A DNA stretch of 64,000 nt from Cycas panzhihuaensis (taxonomy: Eukaryota; Cycadophyta), in the NCBI GenBank assembly GCA_023213395.1, contig CM041465.1:56365741-56429740 (forward strand), given 5' to 3'. This document shows positions 1 to 11,599 of this stretch, piece by piece; the stretch's first letter is position 1; every line of letters starts with the position of its first letter. Below the pieces are notes generated by a model that ran no database searches, was not told the origin of the DNA, and was given only the letters and a program-made list of their open reading frames with translations. Position numbers and translations under genes: made by a program.

Positions 1-1400
1 AGTTTACTTGCATCCCAAGAGTTTGTTACACTTACTTTCCCTCATCTTTCCTAGTACTTAGACAACATAGAGCATGAGGGTTAGCCATTCCAAGGCTAGC
101 CAGCCCCCTTCCTTATATCATTCACTAAATAACATAAAAGAAATGAGAAGTGATATTGTGACAAAAATATTTCTTTTGGCTAAGATTAGTGCATCATATC
201 ATTCTCTATATTATACATCTATCTAGCATATGTTCGCCACCCCTTGGGAAAGTGCAAACTTTATTTGGGTGCAGGTTTCTCTTGTTGCACATGGAAAGGA
301 AGAAGGGGATTCCATTCCAAGTACGTCTCCATCCTTCCAACCATTATTTCTTTTGGCTTATAAAGTTGTAAGGTAGAGTGGTAATTGCTTTCGCATTTCC
401 TTAGATTACCTTCTTTTCCTTTTCTTTTTCTTTTGATTTGGGGGAAGGTAAAGGAGCCTCCACCCTTCTTTGCTGACACCATCCCATTACGCCATCCATG
501 GTTGAAGAACAACGAGGATAGTGAGCACTATAAGGGTAGCACTACTTTTGGCCACCGTACCTCAGGTACACTTTTCACTTTCCTTACTCTCTTTTCCTTG
601 TGTCCTCCCTTTTGCTTATTTATTATTTAAAGGAAAAGAAGAAGAGGACATTGATAAAGTATACATAGTAAGGACCTTATATATTGGCACGTCCACCTTA
701 TTGTATTACTTAGCAAACCTACATCCTGTGTATATGTTTTATATCATATAGCTACCTCTTATGATTTTTCTTTTTGCATTTAAAAGATAAAGAGAGTGAG
801 GTCATACATGTGAATAAATGTGTGAGCTACATCCTTTTCTTTCTTGCTTTGAAAAGTCACTTCTTACATATAAGGGTACATTGTTACATGTACCATATCT
901 TTACATCATTTTACATTGCAACAAACAAACATAAACATTGAGACATTTCATTTATTGGTTCCTACCCCTAAGATCCCCTTAGGTTTGGCACCTTGAGGGC
1001 ATCCCGCTTTTAAGGTTATTTTTCTTTGTCCTCTCCACTCAGCTTGATTAGACTACTCTAGTGTAGCCTTTAGGTTGATACCTAACCCGTGAGATTATTC
1101 ATCCTCCTAACCCATCATGTGCATGTACCATCCTTCTTTTTCTACTAGAGTCATCTCCTTTATGCTCCCTTTCCACGTGAGGAGCCTTTCCCTTATTCTT
1201 TCTTTCCTCCCCCTTTTGGACATCCAAGGATGGGAGGCTCCCTTTTGAGGTTACTCAGGAAACCGAGGAGTTCCCTCGCTTGCCTGCTGCTCCAAATCAA
1301 GGAAGGGTTGCCTCAAAGGGGTTTGTATGCCATTTATGGGTCTCAAACCTACGTTCTGATGCACAGACACCCTTTGTGGGTGATTTCCTTGACTTGAACT
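1..1400 (+). repeat. Diverged Tat/Ogre-type LTR fragment
   Basis: This stretch resembles the 5' LTR of the large gypsy element at 45293-53999. Around 430-620 the order 'ggggaaggtaa', then a C-rich block, then a poly-pyrimidine stretch is also found at about 46500-46680. Around 1190-1260 the text 'cccccttttggacatccaag gatggga' parallels 53735-53770. The tail near 1358 ('gatgcacagacacc') parallels the LTR end near 53991. The fragment starts before the window and has no coding frame that I recognise. The homology is clear in blocks but many indels separate them, so the exact end is approximate and the copy must be old. Confidence 0.6.
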
Positions 1401-2677
1401 TATCCAAGTTTAGTTTACCCCCCATAGAGGTGTGATTCCATATTACAATGTCCTCCTTATCCTTGGCTCATCCCTTGCCATTGTTTTGTTAGGTGAAATC
1501 CTCATAAAATAGGTTTGATTATTCAATGTAAGGTGCCATAGGATATGGGTAAATTTTTTGCTAAAATTATCTAAGACTTGTACCTAGCCCCACCTACATC
1601 AAAGACACTAACAACTCATGACTTCACATCCTCCATTAATGTGAAAGGATATAATAATATAGATTAGATAATATTTAAGACCATATAATCCTAAAAATAC
1701 TAGCACACTATAACAACATATTAAAATGCACATGAACTTTGAGAAATCTCATTTTTTGATTGATGAAAAGTTGCCATGCTTCCATGAAATATCATGTTCA
1801 TCATCTAATAATATTTATATGCTAGATCACTAATGCCATCAATGTCTTGATCTTTATTCACAATATAACATACCCCCATTAGTATCAACATGCAACCAAC
1901 TCATGTCAACCTTGAATAAAAAGAAACTTAATGTCCTATAACTTTAAATAACTAAAAAATATGGAACTAAGTTATACTCCAAAAGGAATGCTAGAACTAA
2001 CTCTTTCACAACTATACACATGTACCCTGTCTATTGTTTGAGTCTACTTCCTTTAACTTAGGACCCCTTTGTACAAAGACTATGATTCCAATAATAGTGA
2101 ACCTTTCATATCAACCCAAATTCAATGACTATATGCCATAATAATTATGTGCCAAGGCTTTCCTAGCACAACCATATGCACTATCTCTATTATATATCCT
2201 AAGCATTCATCATCAATTTCAAGATCTAAAATATTAGGAATGTTATATTCCTTTGATCTAATTATGTAACCTATGGGATTTTTTATCTCCTCATAATCTT
2301 CTCCATTTTATCTTAGACCAAGATTAGTTGTTTTTTCAATGCCCACTATACATAAATTATACTCTTATGTAGGAGCATCTAAACATTCATCATAATTTAT
2401 TTTACTTTTATTTTTAGTATTTTGTTTTCTCTCTAAATATTATGGTCTACTAATTAGACCATTACTTTTCACTCGGTGGTTAAAATTCAATTATTTCAGT
2501 GTTGACTCAAAGGTCTATTTAAGTAGAACAAGTCCAAATGGCTAATGATTGGGATAAAGGCCCCATTATATGCCCATAACATTTTATTCAAAAAATACCC
2601 TAGGTATTCCTAAAAAATAAGATTTAGTTCATGTGTCTAAAAATAGTAGTTAATTTTAGACTAGTTTTTACTTTTTA
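1401..2677. other. AT-rich DNA, no gene seen
   Basis: No open frame of useful length, no protein similarity that I recognise and no clear repeat boundary. It may be eroded internal sequence of the preceding LTR fragment or older transposon debris. Confidence 0.5.
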
Positions 2678-2965
2678 TGTAATGACCCTTAGAGGTCTAG
2701 TTTTTTAGTAGGGATTAACTTTAAAATATGGTTTTATTTAATAATTAAGGTAATTAAGAGTTTTTTTATGAGGAGTTTTAAAGGTGGGATTGGAATATTT
2801 TAGACTTCTTGCTTTTATTTATACAAATATATTTTTAGATTATCTTTTATGAGATTAAATGGAATGGAAATATAATTGAAACAACACTCCTTATTCTCTA
2901 GTTTTTTCTTGTTTTAAGTTTGTGCATATAGAATTGAATTTTTTCCTTGTAATTCATCCTTATCA
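2678..2965 (+). repeat. Gypsy-type LTR (5') beside a primer-binding site
   Basis: The block starts with tgtaatgaccc, a start typical of plant gypsy LTRs, and ends in ca just before a degenerate primer-binding site. A matching 3' LTR was not found in the window. The gypsy gag-pol fragment at 13740-16500 is in the same orientation and could be the rest of this element, separated by the copia-type insertions at 3.35-13.73 kb. That link is inference. Confidence 0.5.
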
Positions 2966-2967
2966 TC

Positions 2968-2979
2968 TAGTATTAGAGC
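2968..2979 (+). promoter_or_regulatory. Degenerate tRNA-iMet primer-binding site
   Basis: tagtattagagc differs from the plant retroelement consensus tggtatcagagc by two transitions. It lies two bases after the LTR end, the expected place for priming minus-strand DNA synthesis. Confidence 0.55.
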
Positions 2980-3350
2980 ATCATTTAGCTCTAAGGTTAA
3001 AGAAAAACCATAAAAGCTTGAGGTGTTATGGTAGATATTTGTTGAAGAAACAATAAAGATAATTGAGTATTCCTATTAGGAAATGCTTATTAGGGCTTAA
3101 AAGCCTTGTAAAATGGTTATGGAAGAAGATTTTGAACCCAAAGTGGTTGAGTAAAGAGAAGAGTAATAAAAAAATGGAAAGAAGAGGAGGAAAAGTAAAC
3201 TATGTTGAAATGAATAGAAACCTATAGGAGCTGCAAAGGAGAATAGAATAAATTGTTACCATAGTATTAAGATAAAGGTATAAAGGAAATAACAATGAAG
3301 AAGAGGCATTAAATAAAGATTGAATAAGACCAAAAAATGATGATCCATAA
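2980..3350 (+). other. Leader remnant of the gypsy element
   Basis: Purine-rich sequence after the primer-binding site, without a usable reading frame. It ends where the inverted LTR fragment of the copia-like element begins. Confidence 0.35.
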
Positions 3351-3433
3351 TGATGGTACTTGACGCCTCCCCGAAATTCATTATTTAAGGGACGTGAATA
3401 CCTCCCAAGTGTTTATCAACATTGCCAACTATC
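3351..3433 (+). repeat. LTR fragment, inverted match to 13631-13713
   Basis: The 83 bases match the reverse complement of 13631-13713 without gaps; I count 12 differences. The right-hand copy is part of a minus-strand LTR next to a primer-binding site, so this piece is the same LTR in the opposite orientation. It abuts a minus-strand gag fragment, which is not the arrangement of an intact element and points to a rearrangement or a separate insertion. Confidence 0.65.
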
Positions 3434-4104
3434 GGCTTCCTGCCTGCTTGAGAGTTAGATTGAATGTGGGCCTTTGTAGAAAAGGCATAGTCTAAAGTTT
3501 CATTTGCATTTTATTGCTCTTCTATAGACATGAGCATAGCACTAAGTTGTTCTACTTTGAGACTACTTAGATCTTTTGATACGCTAATACTAGTAGCTAT
3601 CATTTCAAAACGTCTTACGACTCCTACATATTTAAGGGTTCTTTCAACTACCCTTTGTTCAGTTAGGGTATCCCCAAGTGACCTCATTTGGTTAACGATA
3701 TCTTGAACTTTGGTCATGAATTTAGTTACTGATTCATGAGGCATCATACGTAAATTTTTTAACTTACTTCTCAAGTTTTGTAATTTAGAGGAAGTGACTC
3801 CTTCATATATAAGTTGTAAAGTGTCCCAAGCCTCTTTGAACTTAATGGATTCATAGACTCATGGAAATACATGATCTTCTAATGCACAAAAGATAAGGGC
3901 TAATGCTTCATTATCCTTTTTGACATTTTCTTTGTATGTAACTCTTTCTGCATCAGTTGGACCTAGTCCCAATTCATTGTAATCGGTTCTAACTATATCC
4001 CATATATCATTTGCTATGAGGATGGGCCTCATCCTCCTACTCTAGTTAAGGAAGTTATTTCCATCAAATTTTGGGATAATCATGTTCCCAAAACTAGCTG
4101 TCAT
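3434..4104 (-). pseudogene. Copia-type gag fragment
   Basis: Read on the minus strand from an ATG at 4104, the translation begins MTASFGNMIIPKFDGNNF, the usual opening of copia Gag (a short N-terminus, then PxFDGxNF). It continues with a helical UBN2-like region containing ESIKFKEAWDTLQ, then an 87-residue stretch with MMPHESVTKFMTKVQDIVNQ and LTEQRVVERTLKYVG. Gag packages the element RNA in cytoplasmic particles. There are in-frame stops (one where Trp is expected after NNFLN, another before VYESIKF) and a frame break near 3775. No protease or polymerase follows; the frame runs into the inverted LTR fragment at 3433. This is a dead gag of a gag-only or truncated copia element whose leader lies to the right. 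Confidence 0.8.
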
Positions 4105-4508
4105 TTTGAACTGAAGTTGTGTTCATAAAATGAAATATCAAAAAGTTGAATGTGAATATTAAAAAAAATATTTGAAATAAAAAATTTAAAAAAAATGTGT
4201 AAATATAAAATTTATTTCTAAATATATCCTAAAGTTTTCTAAATGTTTTGAAGTGAACTAGGACCTATAAAGGCTATTAGGCTTTAAGTTTAAGAGTCTC
4301 CTGGGGCAACATTTAGTTACTATTTTGTCTAGTGGCACCTGCCCACAAATGGCAAAACAAGGACCTAATATACCAGTACGTGAGCGCTAGGCTATATATA
4401 CCTCAGTACATGAGCTACTAAGAAGGCTTTGACACCCCCCTGAATTATTGGTCCACTTGCGCCAGACTTATGCCTAACGACAAATCTAGCGGTGAAGGTT
4501 CTCGAACT
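4105..4508 (-). other. Leader next to gag, part 1 (split by copia insertion)
   Basis: Untranslated leader of the gag-only copia element; it continues at 9640 on the other side of the complete copia element. No gene seen. It contains short poly-A/T runs and a GC-richer patch at 4290-4450. Confidence 0.5.
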
Positions 4509-4694
4509 TATTAATCTTGGACTGTGAGACAGATAGGTTGAGAGAAAAACTCAATAATATTATTATGAGAGTGTTTGATATAAATACAAAAGAAGGTAGG
4601 TAATAGTTGGTTCTAGAAAAATAACCAACCTATAACCAACCACTGAGATTATGATACGTGTCAGATATTAATGATAAAACATTATTCCCTAACA
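4509..4694 (-). repeat. 3' LTR of complete copia element
   Basis: 186 bp, nearly identical to 9449-9634. Ends ccctaaca; the opposite end is tattaatc where the sister copy has tgttaatc, consistent with a deaminated terminal dinucleotide. Confidence 0.93.
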
Positions 4695-4708
4695 CCCTCT
4701 CTTAATGT
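4695..4708 (-). promoter_or_regulatory. Polypurine tract of copia element
   Basis: The minus strand reads aagagaggg immediately before the 3' LTR, the expected primer site for plus-strand DNA synthesis. Confidence 0.6.
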
Positions 4709-5480
4709 TTTATCTCCTTTAAACCTATCTTGTCTCTCAAGTATTGGAACTTTTCTCTTTTCAAAGACTTAGTTAATAGAACTGTAATTTGTTTAGTAGT
4801 AGAACAATATTTTAATTCAACCTCTTTACTATGTACTTTTTCTCTAATGAAATGATGGAGAATTTCAATGTGCTTTGTCCTCACATAAAACACTAGATTT
4901 TTTGTCAATTTGATAGTGCTTTGATTATCATAGTATATCATTGTTACACTGGTTTGAGGGTGATTCAAATCAGCCATCAGCTGTCTAAGCCAAATAGCTT
5001 CACAGTTCTTTATTACATGACTTTATATTCTGCTTCCGTTGATGAGAGTGCAACTGTCGTATATTTTTTGCTGCACTATGATATTATTACAGATCTTAGA
5101 AAGAAGCAATAGCCATTAGTTGATTTCCTTTGACTCTTATCTTTTGCCCAGTCTAAATCACAATATCCAACAAGTTCTGCTAATCCTTCTTTGGGGTACA
5201 CTAATTATAATTCAATTGTTCCACGTAGATATCTTAATATTTTCCAAGCTGCCTTCTAATGTCTTATTTTTTGTTCCTGTATATATCTTGAAAGTATTCC
5301 TATGGAGTATGATATGTCAGGTCTGGTGGCTGGAATATAGATTAGACTGCCAATCAATTGCCTATACAGAGTTACATCTACGGTCTGTTCATTTTCATCA
5401 GCTACCAAATTACAATTAATTTCCATGGGAGTAGCACATGGATTGTACTTTTCTATTCCAAATTTGTTCAGTAAATCCAA
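4702..5480 (-). pseudogene. Copia RNase H domain and C-terminus of Pol
   Basis: Two minus-strand pieces make the C-terminal Pol part. The first (5480-5256) has GSLIYIPATRPDISYSIGIL, the hallmark of the copia RT/RNase H connection (LxYLxxTRPDIxxAV in the family). A middle part with VGYCDLDWAKDK carries the first RNase H aspartate. The second (4977-4702) has YYDNQSTIKLTKN, and HIEILHHFIREK, matching the usual DNxSAIxLAxNPVxHxRTKHIxxxxHFIRE. The domain removes RNA from the RNA/DNA hybrid during reverse transcription. Stops near 5256 and 5060 separate the pieces, so no active protein is expected. Confidence 0.88.
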
Positions 5481-5492
5481 TATATATTTTCT

Positions 5493-6182
5493 TTATGAGA
5501 CAGTAACATATTCCTTCTGTTGATCCACTTCTATCCCCAAATAATAATTAAGAGGGCCAAGATCTATTATTTTAAATTTCTGCTGTAGTTGTTCTTTTAT
5601 TTCTATGATTGAAGCATCATGATTGCCAGTCAATATCATATCATCTACATATACAACAACCACTATAATTTGATTACCTGCTTTCTTGATGTATAAACTA
5701 GAATCTAAACCATAGCGTTGAAAACCATTGGCACATAAGTATTGATCTAACTTAGTATACCACGCTCTAGGAGCTTGCTTTAGGCCATATAAAGCCTTTT
5801 TAAACTTACATACCAGATGTTCTTGGCCTTGCTTTATATATCCTTCTAGTTGTGTCATATATACATCTTCTTCAAGATCCCCATTTAAAAATACACTTTT
5901 AACATCAAGCTGAAAGATTTTCCAGTTAAGCAAGGCTATGAGAGCTATTATTGTCCTGACTGTGTTCAGCTTGGCTACGGGAGCAAAAGTTTCTTCAAAA
6001 TCAATACCTACCATTTGAGTATATCCCTTAGCAATAAGCTGAGCTTTATGTTTCTCAATTTTTCTAGTTGCTCCCTTTTTTATTTTATAAACCCATCTGC
6101 AATTGACTATGGGTTTACTTGGAGGAAGTTCCACTAGATTCCAAGTCTGATTTTTATTGATTGAGTTCATTTCATCATCCAT
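5493..6182 (-). pseudogene. Copia reverse transcriptase domain
   Basis: An uninterrupted 229-codon stretch covering most of the copia RT. Near the start is NQTWNLVELPPSKPIVNCRW, then LIAKGYTQMVGIDFEETFAP, LDVKSVFLNGDLEEDVYM, ALYGLKQAPRAWY, and the catalytic box YVDDMILTGN with both aspartates present, ending with LGPLNYYLGIEV. It copies element RNA into DNA inside the particle. One residue differs from the common LDVKNAFLxG motif (SVF). The frame ends in a TAA at 5493 just before the RNase H connection, so it is a fragment of a once-continuous polyprotein. Confidence 0.95.
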
Positions 6183-7830
6183 TGCTTTTCTCCATTGTGC
6201 CCGATTCTAGGCTTCTTGAAAAGATTGTGGTTCATGTTCAGTGCTACTGAGGAGAGCTCTTGGTCTTTGTCCTCTAGTTTTGTGATCTAGAATGTTTCCT
6301 CCTTCTTCAATGGTCTTGAGGAACCATTTGGGCAATTTCTTTTCATTTTTTGAGTTGTCTCTTTCTTCTAGGTGGGATTCAGCTTCCTGTATTGTATCAT
6401 TTTCTTCACTGAAATTTCTGTCAACTGAGTTGGGCAGATTTTCTTCTGTTGTTACATCCAAATATTCTTCCATTGCATCTTCTTTACTAATGCTCTTTGT
6501 TTCTTCTTCAAGAATTCTAATTTGTGATTGTCCATCTGAAAATTCTTTGTCAAACACTACATCCCTACTAACATATATTCTGTTTGTTTTGGGATCAATG
6601 CATTTATAAGCCTTTGAGTTCTTACTGTAACCTATCAAGATACATTCTATGCTTTTTGCATCAACTTTTGTCCTTCTTTTATCTAGTATATGAACATATG
6701 CACGACTACCAAAGACCTTGAGAGAGCTGACATTAGGTTTCTTACCTATCCAAGCTTCTTCTAGAGTGACATTATCAAGTGCTTTAGTGGGGCTCCTGTT
6801 TACAAGATAACACGCTGTATTTACTGCTTTTGCCTAATAGGTTTTTGGAACTTGTTTTTCATGAACCATATTACAAGCCATTTACATCAATATTCTATTT
6901 TTCCTTTTAGCAACTCCATTTGACTGTGGAGTGTAAGGTGTAGTAATCTATCTTCAAATTCTATTCTTTTTGCAATATGATAGAAATTCATTGGAGAAAT
7001 ATTCTCCTCCTCCATCGGACCTTATACACTTAATTTTTTTGTCTGATTCAAGTTCCACTTCAGCTTTGAACTCCTTAAAGATTCCAAAAACTTCAGTTTT
7101 ATTATGAAGAAAATATACCCAAACTTTTCATGTGAGATCATTAATAAAAGTCAGAAAGTATCTACAACCATTTATTGAAAGAGGTGTAAGAGGTCCACAT
7201 AAATCTGTATGAATTAATTCTAATTTATTTGATGATCTCCATTTACTTTCTTTAAAAGGTAATCTATGAATTTATCTAAACTGACATCCTTTGCATACAA
7301 AGTTTTCTGAGGAAATATTAGGCAGTCCATGCACCATTTCAGATTTTTTCATTTTTCTTAATGTTTCTACTGGAAGATGCTCGTACTTCAAATGCCACAT
7401 TTTATTATTAGAGTTTATAGCAGTACAACCTTTTGGATTTAGATTAGGTATTACCAGATCTACAATTAACTTGTACAAGTTGTCACTCCTTATCCCTTTG
7501 GCAATGATCTCTCCGTTATTTTTCATATCCAGTATCAAACACATACCATCTTCATCAAATACCATTCTCAACCCCTTCCTGCTAAGTTGGGCAATGGACA
7601 AAAGGTTCATTTTGAGGTCTGGGACTAACAAATTTTCCTTATGTTACCTTGTACATGAATTGAAATGGTGCCTTCTCCTTTGATTTTTAAAGGGTACTTA
7701 TCACCCAATTCAACTGACTTATTAATATTACAAGGTTTTAAGAATTCAAACCAATCTTCATGATTCGCCATGTGATGCGAAGCTCTAGAATCAATGAATT
7801 AGGTGTCAGTTTCTTTAGTACCTATTGATA
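6183..7830 (-). pseudogene. Copia protease and integrase
   Basis: In sense, the protease begins near 7795 with FIDSRASHHM, where DSGA(S/T) is normal, so the catalytic-loop Gly is Arg. It continues through LLSIAQLSRKGLRMVF. The integrase zinc-binding part (7450-7272) has MWHLKYEHL and CKGC, an HH-CC finger in which one His position is altered. The core at about 7250-6640 shows HTDLCGPL, RSDGGGEYFS and TPQSNGVAKRKNR. In that last motif the catalytic Glu of DD35E is Lys. A C-terminal stretch (6638-6207) has GYSKNSKAYKCIDPKTNRIY and an acidic linker. Several stops occur, for example after the zinc finger. Integrase would join element DNA to the chromosome; this copy cannot. Confidence 0.9.
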
Positions 7831-8781
7831 AGGTAGCCAGAAATACTGTTTCTTCTTTATCTTCTTCAATATGTTCCTTGATGTAGTTGCCTATTGGTCT
7901 TTTCCCTCTTTGAATGTCAATTATCTTCTGAGAGCACTGATAGGGATAGTGTCTAGTTTTCCTGCAATGATAACATACATTAAATGCTTTGCAGGTACTG
8001 GCAAAGTATCCAAATCTAGCACAATTGAAACACATCTTGGAGTCACGACCTCGTCCTCATCCTCTATTATCTAAATGTCAACCACGAGTGTTGTTCTTAA
8101 AGTCTGGAGTCCTTCCTCTTCTACGTATCTGACTTTGTCCTTGTGGCCCTAAGTTTAATCTAGATGCAAATGCATCTTCAAGCTCAACTGAGTCTTCATA
8201 CTACCGATTTCTTTATTCCTGTCTGAGCAAAATTCCAATCAATTCATCAAGGGTCATAGTATCAATTTGATTATTATTTGTGATGGTGTTGATGGTGAGA
8301 TTAAATGCCTTGGAAACTTTACTGGCAACCATCTGAACAAGTTCAGATTCAGGTAAAATTTCTCCTGCGTTTAGAAGACCATTTCTGATTGATGTGATCT
8401 TATATATAAATTCAGTAACAGACTCATGTTCTTTCATACTCAACTTATACAAATCCTCTTTTAATGCAAAAATTCTAGCTTTATTCTTTTGGCCAAACAA
8501 ATTTTCAAAACACCTCCATATGCTTAATGTTGATGTCAATTTTTCAACATAGACCAATAGTGAATCTGAAACTGACAACTTGAGGATTATGACACCAGCA
8601 TTGTCTCTTTCCAGCCAACTAGGAAGGGCAGTATTAGCTTCATCAGGTTTAGCTTCAGCCCCAAGAGCAATATTCCAGGCATTTCTTGCCCTAAGTAAAG
8701 TCTCAACTTTATTTTCTAAATATGATAATTATTTTCGGTGAGTTTATCTTGTTCAGGGAGACCAAACAGTGAAGTAGCCAT
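7799..8781 (-). pseudogene. Copia Gag with two zinc knuckles
   Basis: The minus-strand frame starts at an ATG at 8781 with MATSLFGLPEQDKLTENNY and is broken within the next 60 codons. The 121-codon stretch 8578-8213 is the UBN2-type Gag core (SIWRCFENLFGQKNKARIF, KEHESVTEFIYKITSIRNGL). Downstream, 8035-7930 encodes two CCHC knuckles: CFNCARFGYFASTC, in which the His is Phe, and CYHCRKTRHYPYQC, which is intact. Gag coats and packages the element RNA. Stops and frameshifts separate the parts. Confidence 0.88.
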
Positions 8782-9436
8782 TTTTTATTAAGGAGAAAAG
8801 GTCTGAAACAGGTTTGGCCATACAGTTGTATGGATTTCCATACAAAACCCTAACAGTATGGATTGAAATGAAATGTACCTCAAAATCTAGGTAATTCAGA
8901 TGCCTAACCAGATCTGAAGACGGATTTGCAAAAAAAATTCTCAGAAGAGAGAAACTGGCCCCGAAAGAAAAAATGGCGGCTAGAGCAGAAAATCATTTTT
9001 TGAGGAAAAAATTGATGAAAACCTCAGAGAAAATCTTCAAAAATGGTTTGAAACCCTTAGTGCTATTAGTGTGAAGGATTTAAGACCGAAAATACCTGAT
9101 TATTTGAGAAAATCAAAGAGATTTTTGGACTGGAGTCTCCAAATCTATGCAGACTAGTTCAGGCTTCATTTGGCCTAGAAAATAGCTTTAAATGACTTCG
9201 CCGTAGAAGAGAAAAATGATCACTATGCTCCGATCTATCTTCCCACCAAATTTCACTTCAATCTGGTAACTTTGAAAAAATGGCATCCATACAAGTCTGT
9301 ATGGTTCCGTACACTAGAGGATTAATGGCCTTTTGGCGGAACTGGAATCCTATCTTGCTTGTCTCCTTCTTAGAACCTTGACTGGATTATTTTTGGTAGA
9401 AGAATTCTCCTTTAGAAGAGCAATTGAGATCGACCT

Positions 9437-9448
9437 GCTCTGATACCA
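9437..9448 (-). promoter_or_regulatory. Primer-binding site, tRNA-iMet
   Basis: The minus strand reads tggtatcagagc, a perfect match to the plant tRNA-iMet primer site, directly inside the 5' LTR (9449-9634). Confidence 0.9.
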
Positions 9449-9634
9449 TGTTAATCTTGGACTGGGAGATAGATAGGTTGAGAGAAAAACTCAATAATAT
9501 TATTATGAAAGTGTTTGATATAAATACAAGAGAAGGTAGGTAATAGTTGATTCTAGAAGAATAACCAACCTATAACCAACCACTGAGATTATGACATATG
9601 TTAAATATTAATGATAAAACATTATTCCCTAACA
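9449..9634 (-). repeat. 5' LTR of complete copia element
   Basis: 186 bp with ends tgttaatc and ccctaaca. On the minus strand it would drive transcription toward lower coordinates. Pairs with 4509-4694. Confidence 0.93.
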
Positions 9635-11428
9635 GAACCAAGGCACTCACCCTCTCCAGGTCTAGCCTTGGTCTCCAAACACCATGAAATAAACAGGTTC
9701 TACACCTCAATCTGCCAACGATTATACTTGATAGCTAATGGTTATCCTCATCCAATATGAGTAGGCCGATTAGCATGTGTAGGGTGGTAACTTTAGGGGT
9801 CCTAACCGTTCTCCTTGCAAGGCTGAAAAAATAGGGTGGTTCAATTTAGAATTATCTTGTTTAATGTAAAAATTAAACTAATTAGTAATGCAGTCTTGCT
9901 TAGAGGAAAAAAAAGGTTCCTTTGATATAATAAAGAAAAACTGGAAAGTAAAATAATATACTCTAAGCAAGATGAAATAAATAATAAACTTTTGAAAGAA
10001 ATAAAAGCTCCTTTTTTTTTTCTTCTTTTTTAAATATAATACTCTTCAAATGGATGAAATATGCCTTTGAAAATAGAATAAATTAAATGCAATTATTATA
10101 AATGCAAGAAAAATATGATATTTTTCAATAATAATGAATAAAAAAAATAAAAAACTTTTAATAAATGTATGTTTTTCAAATAAATGACATGCTTATGAGA
10201 TAAATTTTCAAATAAACTTTTGAAGTATAATGATAAATAAAAAAACTTTCAATAATTATGCGTTTAAAGTAAACTTTAAAATATGAATATAACAAAGAGC
10301 CTTTTCACTTATACAAAGCTGAAATAAACTTTTGATAATGAAATATAAAGAGTTTTCAACCTTTAATTTCTCAAATGAGTAAATATAAGATTTCAATGCA
10401 AGAAAAAATAACTTTCCTTTTTAGTATTAAAAAAAACTTTACATTGAGGAAGATATATATGGCTGAAAAATGAAATATGTGTATATATATTTTTGGTTGC
10501 TTTATGAACAATTTCTATTACTAAACAACTTAAAATTACTTATATGAAGGTCAAGTAGAAACCTTGAAAATATATTATGAACAACTAATGAGAAATAAAA
10601 TAGAATTTTCTTAAAAAAGCTTGAAGGGCAAGCCTATTAGGATGTACTTGTATACTCAACTTTGATAGCTTAAAAGCTATACTAAACAATGTCAGAATAA
10701 CTTGAAATTGTACCAATATATAGATTAATAAAATATTAATCCAATGGAACTAACCGTTTTGAAAATGGGTTCCAATAAGTCAAGATTTGAATGATTCAAA
10801 GGTATAGACCTCCTTTTGAGGCCTAACAGGTGCAGGGAGCTCAAAATTACATAAAATTGCTAATAAATCTTTATAAAGTATTGAAAAATGATCAAATATG
10901 TTTTGTAAAACTACTAAATATATTTTTGGTTAAAAAGTTTGAAAATGTTTATATGAAAATATCCGAAAAATGACAGATTGAGGCTATTAAGTAGTCCAAA
11001 TTTAATGGATTTGAAAATAAGTAAAAACACCTTAAAAGGTATGAAAAACTATGTCAGTTCAAAGGGAAATGTGTCAGATTCCCAACAAAACTAACAGAAC
11101 TGAATTTGGATGTCAAATAAAAATGTTACAGTAAAAACAGTAACAAGTACCTTTATGTAAAAATGTTAAAAAAATACTAAAAACCACTAAAATGTCAATT
11201 TCAATGATTGAAATAATGGTCAAAATAAATTCTAAAAAATAAAATAAAGCATGGGTAATGAATTTTGTTAAATGTAGATCAATGCAGAACAAATTTAGGC
11301 AGAAAATAGTTTCCTGGTAATAAAATACAATCAGTTCAAAAAATGATTTTGTAAAAAATTAAAAAAAGGCTGAAAAAAGGGTTGATTGACTTTAAATCGA
11401 CTGAAACGTGGTCAAATCAGCACCAAAT

Positions 11429-11442
11429 TGGTCATATGACCA
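11429..11442. promoter_or_regulatory. 14-bp perfect palindrome in the leader
   Basis: tggtcatatgacca is its own reverse complement. The homologous position in the other gag-only element (near 22651) reads tggtcatataacca, with one change. Its role is unknown. Confidence 0.5.
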
Positions 11443-11599
11443 GTCAAACTTGATCTATAGAAAAATTTTGATCCAATGAAGTTGTTTTCATCTGAAACCG
11501 ATGAGCTAATGAGGAGTTATGGCAAAACAAAAAATGCCAATAACCCTTTTTTTTTAAAAAAAATTAAAAATTAAAAGGTAAAAGGTTATATTGTTAAAA

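Larger units (their letters stand above)
4509..9634 (-). mobile_element. Complete Ty1/copia retrotransposon
   Basis: A full-length 5126-bp element in minus orientation. LTRs of 186 bp lie at 4509-4694 and 9449-9634. The flanks gaact (4504-4508) and gaacc (9635-9639) are a 5-bp target duplication with one change. The primer-binding site is beside the right LTR and a polypurine tract beside the left one. The domain order in sense is gag, zinc knuckles, protease, integrase, RT, RNase H, the order that defines copia. By my count the LTRs differ at about 12 of 186 positions, nearly all transitions. The outer terminus of the left LTR reads ta instead of tg. Several stops and frameshifts make it non-autonomous today. 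It interrupts the leader of a gag-only copia element. Confidence 0.95.

Noticed and set aside
189-751. Short frames on both strands in the first kilobase
   Set aside because: They fall in a diverged LTR fragment and show no protein similarity.
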